From: Protula sp. h YS-2021
Taxonomy: Eukaryota > Annelida > Polychaeta > Sabellida > Serpulidae
Direction: 5' to 3'
DNA: 64,000 nt
Assembly: GCA_949752745.1 (NCBI GenBank)
Contig: CATKHT010000107.1
Coordinates: 1 to 64,000, forward strand
The notes under the pieces are model-generated. The model had not been told where the DNA came from. It did not search any database and saw only the letters and a program-made list of their open reading frames with translations. Of this stretch, positions 1-12,100 are shown one piece after another; the stretch's first letter is position 1, and every line of letters begins with the position of its first letter. Both the position numbers and the translations under genes were made by a program.

Positions 1-130
1 CCAGCAAGCAGTTTAAGAAGGGGGACTTCTTGTTGGAATATGTAGGAGACCTTGTTCTTCGGTCTGAGAGGGACAAGCGTGCACAGAAACATGGCACCAC
101 CTACATTTTTGACATAAATAAAATGTACAG
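1..130 (+). CDS. Gene 1 exon: N-terminal half of SET domain
   Basis: Frame starting at base 3 reads 42 codons, including KKGDFLLEYVGDLV and TTYIFDINKMYR. The EY-x-G-D/E segment after a GDF strand is typical of the SET-N region of KMT5A/SETD8-type methyltransferases. The exon ends AG|GTAAATAG at 130/131 with two bases of the next codon left over. The upstream border is outside the window, so the SAM-binding GxG strand is not seen. Confidence 0.85.
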
Positions 131-3100
131 GTAAATAGTCATAAAGACAAACACTTCTTTTATTGCACTTTGTTGGATTGCAGTTGTTATCTCTGAAGTC
201 GCCTAATGTGTATGTTGAGGGGTTGAGACAGAGAGAAAGAGAGAAAGGTTGAGATAGTTGGTGAGAGAGGGAGGGGGCTGACTGTGAGAGAGAGGATGCT
301 GTAGGGGTGTGTTCCGAAGTCATTACTGTCGGGTCAGGCCGGTCTCGTCCGTAAGGACGGGCCAGGCTTTTCGGGCCAGTTTTTAGTGTGCAGAGTAAAC
401 ATAGAAATCAACCGGTATTCGGTACAATCCCCCTGGAACAAACCCCCGTTTTGCTGACCTTGAACAACCCTCCCCCCCCCCGAGGAACAAACACCCCTGA
501 AACAAACCCCTCCATAAAAACATCCGTGATTAGGGATTCATTTGAGCGGCGTACTCTGCGTACCGTCCGCACTTTTAGCAGGGTACTGTTTACCCTTCAT
601 GCGAATTGTACCTGTGAAATGTGATCATTTCTTTTGCAAGATTGGATTTTCCGCCCTTCGGGCTGACATGTTATGCATATTAATATCTGTTATCACCAAG
701 CCAGTTGCATATATCTTGGTACGCACTTTTTACGTCGGGGTACGCAGTTTTTCGACCGCACTTATCATTTTTCCCAAATGAGTCCCTGCATGATCATACA
801 GTTAACCCCCTACTTCCCCGTCCCACTCCTCTGGAAGGAACCCCCACCCAAACACCCATCAACTTTTTACCCGAGATTTAAAAAACATGCATTATAACAC
901 AGTTAACCCCCACTTCCCCGCCCAACCCCCTATTCCACGCCCCATTCTCCCCCTTGGAACACCCCCTCACCCAACCTCAAAAGATGCATGATCACACAGT
1001 TAACCCTCCTTCCCCACACCCTGGAACAAACCCACACCCACCCACCCACCCAACCAACCAAAAAACATGCATGATCACACAGTTACCAACCCCACTTCCC
1101 CGCCCTCATCCCAGTCCCCCACCCCACAATATTATACAGTTATTTCTAAGGTTGTATTATGTCTTTATTAGTCACCTTTGATGGCAATATAGCATGACAT
1201 GTCATAACATGTCAGAGTCGCACATGAGGTCAATTATATCTTACATGTCGGGTTTCGGTTTCGTTGCAAGGGTAGGGAGGGGTACCCCCCCCCCCCTGCT
1301 TCCGGAAAGGGAGATAGCCGTACCGCAACCAGCGAGCAAACTTTGAGGGAGGGAGGTGGGTCTTGTTCATGCTGCAGTGCTGAAGACACACAGTACACTT
1401 ACAAGCTGATTTCGCGTCTTAATTTACAGGTTATTGAGTCTAGAATCTGGAATGCTGGATGGTCTGAGACTGTAAACCTGTGTGATATTTTTAGAAATAA
1501 CAAAAAAATTGTGCAATGCCTACTGGCGTTTTACTGAACCAATGAAAGCGCTTGTTTACAAAGCAGTTTCCTTGGCGAGATCACAAATGTACACATCAAA
1601 ACATGAAGATTGCTCAAAACACAAATATACGCGGCCAGTCCCTGTACTCTGCTGATATCATTAGCACTTGACAAGCCTTTGGCTTGCAAGGGGTTTTTGA
1701 ATTTGTGCGAGCAGCCGCTGGTATCATTAACACTTGACAAGCCTTTGGTTTGCAAGAGTTATATGAATTTGTGCGAGCCGCTGTTCGTCCTTTTTTCTTC
1801 TTGACACTTTTTCCGATTTTTGTGTCTTCTTCTTCTCTGACACTATGAGCCCTAGGACCATGAAACTTGGGAGTTATGAAGAGCTTGATCTGAACGTGTG
1901 CATGTCACTTTATTTTCGTCTTCGATTTCGTTCTCTTTGTTAAAACTCTTCGATTTCGTTTTCTCTGTTAAAACGCCATATGAAATGAGAAGCTCATTTC
2001 GCTAGCGAAATGTTAAACACTTGACAAAAATTAAAACGCAAAAATACTTCCTTCAGTGGGTTATTTCTTGAATAATATATTGCAAACAACACAGCTTGAA
2101 TACGTCTTATAAGCCGAATAGTGTTTGGTTGTTGTTGACTTAAAGTTTTATTGACTGATCAGGCATACGCCTTGTTATCTATTTACGCAGTGAGAGCTCG
2201 CACAAAGCTATACTGTATGCTGGGTAAACGGTCATCTGCCCCCCCCCCGGTCAACTGCCCCCCTGTCAACTGCCCCCCTTTTTTGCAACCCGGACGACTG
2301 CCCCCCTCCTGCAATTTGACGGGGGTCGTCATCTGCCCTCCTTTTTTTTTTTAGTGGAAAAAAAATCTTTAAAAAATTAGGCAATTGTGATGTCCCCGTC
2401 TACTTCGTCTCTGAAACAATTGATCTTCATTGATCTATTCACCAATATTGATCTTAGGAGAGACTGATCCTTAAACTAATTGCAATTCTAATTGCAATTA
2501 CTTTCCTATTGGTGAATTGCAATGTACCGAAATGCAATACATACAATAAAATAGATATAATTTTATTTATTTTGTCTTTGTAAGCCAAGAACCCAAGAAA
2601 AAACAGTATATGGAGGGGGCAAGCAACCCCCCTCCACTTTGAAGGGGGAGGGGGGCAGTCGACCGGGTTGCAAAAAGGGGGGGGGGCAGTTGACCGGGGG
2701 TGGGGGGCAGATGAACGGGATTCTGTATGCTGTGCTGTCGTTAAATGCTTTGCATTTACTTACAAAAAATACACTCTTTTCACATGGCGTTTTAACAAAG
2801 AAAACGAAAGCAAAGACGAAAATAAAAAGTGACATGCATATGTTCAGATCAAGCTCTTCATAAGTCCCAAGTTTCATGGTCGTAGTGTCAGAGAAGAAGA
2901 AGACACAAAAAAATCGGAAAAAGTGTCAAGAAGAAAAAAAAAGGACGAATTTTGCTCGCACAAATTCATATAACTCTTGCAAGCCAAAGGCTTGTCAAGT
3001 GTTAAAGAGTGTATTTGTGCAAGTAAATGCAGTGCGTTTAAAGTACATCACAGAACACAGTTGCTGAGCGTTGTGAGAGCTCTCACTGCATAAATAGCAC

Positions 3101-6100
3101 TTTGCATAGCCTTCTCAGTCAATAAGACCTTAAGCCAACAAAAACCAAACACTACTCGGCTTATAAGGTGTATTCAAGCTGTGTTGTTTGCAATATATTA
3201 TTCAAGAAATAACCCATTGAAGGAAGTATTTTTGCATTTAATTTTTGTCAAGTGTTTAACATTTCGCTAGCGAAATAAGGCTCTAGTTTTTCTTGACAGT
3301 AATCGTGATTTCTTGTGTCGTATCATCCACTGGCACTACGGGCCCTAGGACCACGAAACTTGGGACTTAGGTAGAGCTTGATATGAATGTATGCATGACG
3401 GGGTACATGCAATTTGACCAACCGAAATTTGACCAACCACAATTTGACCAATAGAAATTTGACCAACTGCAATTTGACCAACCGCTTAATGGAAAAACTG
3501 ACATTTGACCAACTTTCAGATATACATAACCTTATAAATCTAGGAGTTCGAGGTTTCGTAAGAAAAATTTCAAAAAAGTGCTCATTTGCATCAAAGAGAT
3601 GTTGCGCTAATCCCCTCTCTGTCAATGAGTGTCATAAGGTTGAGTTCCACGTGCCCCGTTAATCTCCGTAATCCGGCGTTATACAAGGTGTTATACAAAC
3701 AAACCCAGACCTGGTGGACGCTTTGGTGTCATCTCAGGTACGTGTTTTATGTGAAGTTTTGAGGATATGAGATTACTACCATCCCTGTACATTTGGACAG
3801 TGCTTTTACTTGCAGTGTTATAACTTTTTAAATGTTGCCTTTGTCGGAACATTGTGATTGCTAATGTTTTACCGATAAGTGTTACGAAAAACAATAAATT
3901 ATGAAGTTGGTCAAATGTTCGTTTTTTCATTAAGAGGTTGGTCAAATTGCGGTTGGTCAAATTTCAGTTGGTCAAATTTCGGTTGGTAAAATTTCGGTTG
4001 GTCAAATGTCCTACACCCATGCATGACACGTTTATTTTCTCCTTCGATTTCGTTTTCTTGTTTAAAATGCCATGTGAGAAGAGTGTTTTTTTTCAGCACA
4101 GCACAGAACATACAGTTGATCAGCTTTGTGCGAGCTCTCACTGCGTATTCAAGCTGTATTATTTTCAATATATTATTCAAGAAATAACCCATTGAAAGAA
4201 GTATTTTTGCGTTTTAATTTTTCTCAAGTGTTTAGCATTTCGCTAGCGAAATGAGGTTCTAGTTTATTACTGCATTCATATTGCGCAATTTCTGATGGAG
4301 GGAGGGGGGAGATTGTGTGTGCGATGATCTTTGGAGGGGGGAGATTGTGTGTGCGATGATCTTTGGAGGGGGGAGATTGTGTGTTAGATGATCTTTGGAG
4401 GGGGGAGATTGTGTGTTAGATGATCTTTGGTGTTTCAATGGCCAGTGCCACCGAGTCTGCGTTGTTACGCTGTATAATAAAAAGATATCTTTGGTGGTAT
4501 TTTGTCCTAGTTTTCATTTCCTTGGTGGTATTATGTCCGGTGGTATATTGTCCGGTGGTATTATGTCCGGTGGTATAATGTCCGGTGGTATTTTGTCCGG
4601 TTCCCGAAACAGAAATACTACACACAAGAGGGTTGGATAAAAATGCACGCCTACCATTTGGAATATCTACCACCTCCACCCCTTCTCCTCCCCTCTCCAT
4701 CCCCACCACCACCCCTCCCCCGCCATCACCAAATCGCCAAGAAATGATATAACGCCAATCTAATGGAAAATTCAGTGTATTTCATTGGCCTCATAAGTGC
4801 ATGTTTGATCTCTTATTTGCTTGATCCTTCATTGCAGCATATCGACTGATAGCCTAGTTTTAGTTATATATTAGAATTTGGGTGGCAAGGGTGTCTGGTA
4901 GGTGAGGGCCAGTTGGCGTGGAGTGGATCGTGTTTTTAGTTAATTTGAGATGGGGCACTGCCGCACTGACGGGTGGGTGGGTCGACTTTATTTAGTTGGG
5001 AGCAGGATGGCGAGTTCGAGTAGACTTTGTGTTGTTTTTTAAATAAATATTAAAATAAATTTTTAAATAAGTGTTAAATAAATGAGAGATGGTGACTGGA
5101 TGTCGGATAGGTGGCAGTGAATGCGCTTAACATCGACCCGGGGCCGACAAATGTTTTGCCGGGCCGACAAACTTTGAAAATTGTCGCCGCTGCGGGCCGG
5201 TGAAATTGGGACAATTTTAGGGGGTTCTTTGTCTACCAGGGTCGATAAATTTTCCGTCGGGTTGGTAACTTTCTAGGGTTGTCGGTCCGGCGGGCCGACA
5301 CGATTTTCACCTTAAGCGCTAACACTGAGGGGTGGACAAACTGCAATCGAAACGCCACATTCTTACAGAAGGAAAGTTCGAATTAAAGTGCATTTATTTA
5401 ATTTTTGTCCAGGAGTGGGGGGGGGGGGGGTGGATCAGAAATCAAAGTTGTTTGCATGTAAGTAAAAAATACTCACTTCATTCTGTCAAATATGTTTTAA
5501 AGTACTTCCTACGGGGGATATTGCTGAGAAGGGGGTGGGGTTGAATGGGGAAATAGTCTGGGAGGAATTTTGAGGGAGAATAGTCCTAGACTCACATAAG
5601 AGACGCTGCAGAGTGAAATTTATTCTCAGTGGCGGATGGGGAGGGGGCGGGTGAGGTTCAGGGTTGCAATCCTTTCCTCCTAAAATTCGAAAAAAAATGT
5701 GTTCAGCTTTGGGGGGGGGGGGGTAATATATTCATTCTTGTCGAGAAATGTCTATGGTGCAGTCACATTTTTTTATATAACAGCTGAAATATATAATTCT
5801 GTAAACAGCAATGACATGGTAAAGTGGTTTATTCTCTACAGTTTGAACTTTGCTGGTTCCAACGTACCTGGACATTATTGTTTTATTTTCACAGCATCGA
5901 CGCGACTGAGCACACAGACCGTTTGGGCCGCTTTGTCAATGACGCCCCTTCTAAAGCGGCAAATAGCAAAATGAAACGGGTTGGACAACGCTTGTGTCTG
6001 TTTGCCATCAAAGATATCAATATTGGGGAAGAGTTGCTATATGACTATGGCGACAACCCCAAAAATCTTTGGTGGCGAAGGTTAGTATCATTTTTACAAA

Positions 6101-9100
6101 TAATTTTTTTCAGTGCGATCTATGTGTCAAGTAGCAAGAAGCCATTTTTCTAATGTTTTACGATCTTAAATAATATTTGAAAATTTTTGTTTAAAAAAGT
6201 AACAAAGAAATTGTTACGTCACTTCACTACCTTTCAATGTATTTACGCCGAAAAATAATTAAACCGTGTTCTTAATGCATCAGTTATAATTTGAAAACTT
6301 TTAAATACTTTCATTCCAGAATGCCGTCAAAGAACCTTAAAGTAAGTTGCACGGACTTATTTATTTATTTCTCCTAACTTATGTGCAGTGCAAAGACTAG
6401 CAATTTTGGAAATGAAACCTAAAAAATTGCATTTTTTCAAAATGGTAATATGTGTGTTTCTGCTTTGTGGCTAGAGCATTTATCCGTAGTTTCTCCTATT
6501 TATGTTATCCATGTGTATATATGTTCTTGATTAGTAATAAGCGTTAATAAGGGAAATGTTGTGGAAATGTGCGTATAATAATAAGAAATAAACAAAATTG
6601 TATAGGTGAAGGCTGACGAGCGAACGTCATCTGGCGGCTCGGAATGTGAAAGTAAGTCATCTACAGTGAAATCCCGCTAATATGGACAAAACTATCTGGC
6701 CAAAAGGTGTCAAAATTAGCGGGTGTCCCACTACCGGGTATAGTCAACTCGACACCTTGCCAACTCGGCACCTGACCCATTCGGCACTTTTTAACCCAGC
6801 CGACTTCGTCGGACGGGGTTAGTCGTGTCACAATAGTAGACTTAGGAGACTTGAATGTTTGTGCGTATGTTAAACTTTTTCTTTAAAATGTTACTCCTCC
6901 TACAGTTTTGCTCCAATCGTTTTGATATTACGCAGGAATGTTTCCTGGAGGGTTCCGCGCCTGGCTATTACTTGTTTGACGATTGACGAAAAACTGACAA
7001 AATGGCCCATTTTTAAAATGCTATTCCTTTCTTTATGTGTTTTTTTTTCATTGAGTTTTTCAGCAGTACGTGTGCACGTTCGTGGGCTACTTTCCATGTT
7101 CCCATATCATTATGTCTCCCCGACCAAGGGGAGACATATAGTGTTTGTACGTTCTGTGTGTGTGTATGTGTGTACGTGTGTGTGTGTGTCTGTGTGTGTG
7201 TGTGTGTGTGTGTGTCAGTCTGTTGTGAACAAAGTGTTGTGTGCAAGATATCTCGAGAACGAAACGTCCGATCGACTTCAAACTTGATCGATTTATTCCT
7301 TGGTTAGGTCAGACGGTTCTATCAACTTTTGACGTACGTCACGTGATTAGGGCAGGCGTATGACGTCATTACGTAAAAATCTTGTGTGCGAAATTTCTCT
7401 GCCGCTGAACATCGGAGAAAGTTAAAATTTGGTGGGATTGTTGCTTGGTTGGTCCGAAAGACGCTGTAGAATTTTTAGCGATTAGAACGAACGAATGCGG
7501 CGTATGACGTCATCACGTAAAATATGCATGTATTTTGAACAAGATCTCGTGTGCAAAATATCTCGATTACGGAAAGTCCTATCGACTTCAAATTTTATAT
7601 GGATATTCCACACTTGGTGGGATTATTGCTGGTAGATACGAAAGAAACTTGAAATATTTTTCGCGAGTAGAACGAACGAATGCATCGTATGACGTCATCG
7701 CGTAAAATTTGTATATTTCGAACCAGATCTTATATGTATAATATCTCGATGGGTTGTGTTTTATTGCAATTAAGCACATGTCAGAGATCGCTGGTTATCC
7801 ATTTCACCGCAATATTACAGAACGGTTCAAAAGCCGGACATTAAATTTTCTCTTTTGTATTGAAGTGCCATAGTTTCCCTTGTAAATTGCAATTCATGTT
7901 TCACGGTATAATTGCAATAAGCAATATTTGAAGGGCAAGATGATTGGTTTGCACTTCATTTATTTGCGGAGTAACCTTTGACAAGCAATTATTACTGGTT
8001 CGCACTTCATTAATTTACAGAGTAACCTTTGACAAGCAGTTGCTACTGGTTCGGCTGTATAGTTCGAGGGTATTAAAAGGGATGTTCTGTGAATGAAAGA
8101 TTCATCACAACTCAATGCGTATAAGTACGATTTATGAAATAAATCTAGGATAACTGCAGTGAGCGTTAATCTTGGAAATGTTAGCTACACAATGGTAGTT
8201 TATACAGCAGAACACAGCACAGCCGCTTTATCCATATCCACACTGTCAATTTTGTATGTAATGTCCATTTTTAGGCTGAAGGGAGGTGTCCAAAATCAGA
8301 ATAGCGGTGTGTACGGATTACAGGGGTTTGGACATCATTTATTTCAATGGAAAATCAAAACTGACTAAAAAAATATGTCCAAATTAGAGGGGTGTCCAAA
8401 TAAGAGGGGTACCCATATACGGGGTTCCACTGTATTCAATAATTCCACTTTGAATAGATCAGTCGCTTCTTGCATGTCGTTGGTGAAAAGCGGAATAACT
8501 CGTCTGAATAACTGTCGTACATTTCTTTTAACCAGAACAAACAGCGGCAGTAAATGGGGTATACGAGGATTTGACCAATAAGGTGAGGCATATGTAATAA
8601 GATAGAGGAAAAGTATTAGTGCGCTCACATAAAAATGTTACTTTTGGGATAAAGCTAAAAAAGTTTATTTTGAATGCAAATATTTTTTTAACTGAAAGAG
8701 CAGAGAGAGCGTTTAACTGGGTACTACACCACTGCAGCAAATATGAATATGTTACAGGGAACTCACTAAAATAATTCTAACACTTAGAAAAAATCCTAGT
8801 TTCTCGTCCATTTCATTGAAAAATGACCACCCGGCCGACCGGTCTTTTATAACCCCCAATAAGCAAAATAGCGAAGCAATGCATTTCCAAAAAGAGGTTC
8901 AAAAAGTTTCAGCCACCACCTCCGCTTCCGGTTAACTGCGTGTTTTTCATTTTTGTGCGTCGTGTATCATGCAACGCAGCTATATCATGCCCATCAGTTC
9001 TCAGAATGAGGTTGAACCCGTCTGCACCGACCACCCTCGCTTCCGGTCAAATGCTAATGCTTTTTCGTTCTGCATGCGGTTAAAACGTTTCTTGAAGGTG

Positions 9101-12100
9101 TGAAACATTGTAGTGTCACAGGAGATCCCAGCTCACTGTGGCTCTAGCTTTTTATGAAAATTTTCCAATATCTCGGTCACACTTTAATCACCACGAATTA
9201 CATTTCAACCATTCACGAAAAAACATTCTAACACACAGTTTGTGTGTTGTGAAATTTTCCCTGATTATGCGAATTCCCTGTAAAAGATACACGAAGGACA
9301 CCGTTTATATATATTTTAAAGTGAAAACTTTAAATATTTTATTTGATCATATGTTTTAGACCGACTCAAATTTTAGGTAAGAGTGAAAATATATTTTTGT
9401 ATTTATTAAATGGAGACATTGTTTTTGCCTGAATTGTGTGTGTATGTGTGTGTATTTGTGGATCCTTGTGCGCGCTCTAGCTCCGTAGCAGAGTGGGCAA
9501 CTGACTTAAAATTTGATACAGTTTATAGCCCTACACTAAATTCTATTAATTTTTGACGTGCAACGCCGTGACCCGTTATTTCTGACGTCACGATCATTTG
9601 ATGTAAAAACATCTGTTGCAGTCGCGGCATAAATTTGGGATTCCGGAGTTGATGTAGGTGTTATCGGAACGTGGTCCTGGGCGATGTTTTTCGATTTTCG
9701 CTTATTACTGACGTCATACTTTACGTTCCTGGTATATTTATATTGAGACGGCGGGGTGCAGGGAGGACATGTATTTGTTCACAAAAATAAAACAAAAATA
9801 GTCCGTTCCGAAATGAAAGTGCAACAGCTGTTCGTTTCCACTAGTGTAAGTGTTTCACTCGCCATTCTACTTAAAATTTTGTTTGTCTGTTTTTCTTTTT
9901 GTTGGTTTACATATACATATTGATGAAAGGAACAAGGGGTTTTGCTTCAGTTTGCTTATAAAGAAGGCTTTGGTGTTCAATCCCTTATATGCCTATATCA
10001 AGTCGCTTTGTGTTTCAATAATAGAAGTTATATTTATATTGATTACAGCAATGAGCGTGTAAAGCTTGGAATTTAAGAAATGGGACCGCTGTTGTGGCTT
10101 TTCTCTGCAAAACTGTTTTGAATGGAGGCCCCTGGAACGATCGGAACCCCCCAGGAACAAACCCCCCAAAACCCCCCTTTTTGCTGGCCTAGGAACTATA
10201 CCCCCCAAAAATGCAAACGTAGGGGGGTAGGGCAATGATGCACTAGCTTCTTCTTGTTTGCTTGTGGCCGGGCGTCGTTTTCAATACGCATTTTCGCCTG
10301 CCCAACTCTCCTCTCTGGCAAAGTGTACTCGATGTTCTTTTTGTAGAAAAAACGGGTCTCGACTCTGGCTGCTGTCGCGCTGCCGCAGCTGTTGAGAGCT
10401 TACGGGGCGCTCTTCTTGCAAGTCCATACCTTGCTTCTAAACGAGTTAAGGATAGATCGCACCCAAGACAAATGGTACCCAGAAAAACAGAAAAATCCTT
10501 TTTTCTGCCTACTATTTCAAAATCATCGTTCGGTCAAAATGCATCTTATTCTCATTTAGATATTTTTTATTCCTTTGTAGGCAATGCGCCGAACAGGAAA
10601 AGGAGGAATGTCAGGAAGAAGAGGTAACGTGGCAATTCATTATATACAAATAAGTGAAACATGTTTACTCCACCTTTAATTCAATTACAGTTTTTAAGCC
10701 AGCCGACTTTGTCGGACTAGGTTAGTCGTATCACAATAGGAGGCTTGAATATATGTGCGTATGTTAAACTTTTTCTTTAAAATACTACTCCTCCTACAGT
10801 TTTGCTCCAATCGTTTTGATATTACGCAGGAATGTTTCCTGGGTAGTCTTCCACATGTTTATGATTTTTTATGATTGACAAAAAACTGATAAAATGACGG
10901 CACTTTTTGTGCCTGTTTTGACCCATATTTCAAATGCTAGTCCTCCTACGGTTTTATTCCAATCGTTTAGATGTTACGCAAGGATGTTTCCCAGGGTTCC
11001 CCTACCAGGATATTATTTTTTTGCAGTTTACCAATAACTAGTGAAATGGAGGAAGTTTGAAATTTGGCAAAAACTGGAATAAATGGTAGTAAATAACTGA
11101 ATTGTCAAACTATTCATTTCTCTCCATCTTTTTTAAAAAGTTAGAAAACTTTAATCGAAAGTTTCTTAGGTGCTTCTCTACCTGGACTTTGCTTTTTTGC
11201 AAATAACAAAAAAAATGCGGAAATGGTGGAATTTAAATTTTTTTGTAAAATTGTGTAACTGTCGGTAAATATGTGAATCGTCAAGACCCAACCTTTCCAG
11301 CATCCCTTTTCGGGTTGCTTCCAAATTCGAATTAAATGCATTTTACATAGTCCTTGAAGTGGTTTTTAGCCAAATCTACTTTTTTCTTGATGTGGTTTTT
11401 GTTGTTTTTTTTTCATTATATCTTTCAATAGCACGCGTGAACGTTCTTGGGCTGCTCCTGGACGTGCTTGTGTTTTTTTTTTAGATTTAAACCTAGAAAA
11501 CTCTTTGTGTATTAAAATTATAAAGAAGTTACGGTTAGAAACAAGGTTCTTCATTTTCTTGGCCTAACAGTATTCGTTTCAGAGTTTTTCTCTCTTTCCT
11601 TGTTTGGTATCTCGGATGGGTCATGTCCTTTTGCATGCTTGTTTTCTGTTGTGAGTTCTTTATACTGCGTTTAATATTCTCACTGTCAACAGTTTGTGTT
11701 TAAATTACAGTTAATAACTTGTGCTGTGTGCAAAGACCCGTTTCTTCCTGGACTCATGGAAGCTCATATGCTACTTGCTCACAGTATGTATAAATATATT
11801 TTATTGACCCCCCGCCGCCGCGAAAGGGGACACTATAGGATTGAGCTCTGTCCCTCCGTGGTACAGCGTCCCCATTGTGTGCCAAAGCTTCCCGGTTCAA
11901 CCCCAGCTACCTAATCATGTTTTTCTGACTAAATTTAGAAATATTACAAGTGATGGCGTGAGCGGGGAGCTTTAACAAGTTTAACTCGTATTGTTGTATG
12001 TTTAAGTAGGGATCAGGACTAGGGGATTTTTGATTATGGGAATTTATGTAAATTTGTGTAATGTAAAATTTAATATGCATTTTTGTGTATTATTTTTTGA

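Larger units (their letters stand above)
1530..4262. repeat. Inverted repeat element split by two insertions
   Basis: Sequence at 1530-2222 (CTTGACAAGCCTTTGGCTTG, CCTAGGACCATGAAACTTGG, TTTCGCTAGCGAAATG) returns in reverse complement at about 2723-3290, and again partly at 3300-3399 plus 4019-4262. Another partial copy is at 15261-15620. Elements 2223-2722 and 3400-4018 are inserted into it. Non-coding; the open frames across it are short and chance-like. Confidence 0.65.

Noticed and set aside
785..1115. Telomere-like TTAACCC repeats
   Set aside because: CAGTTAACCCCC recurs once per roughly 100 bp unit, not as a contiguous telomeric hexamer.
7013..7307. Overlapping open frames rich in VCVCV or HTHTH on both strands
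   Set aside because: They read the GT/CA microsatellite of a family S copy; no splice logic or homology.
9473..9520. A-box-like TAGCAGAGTGG as a SINE head
   Set aside because: No B box at the expected distance and no tail; cannot be supported.
11840..11911. tRNA gene
   Set aside because: A- and B-box-like words exist but acceptor and anticodon stems do not pair; kept only as a low-confidence tRNA-like relic.
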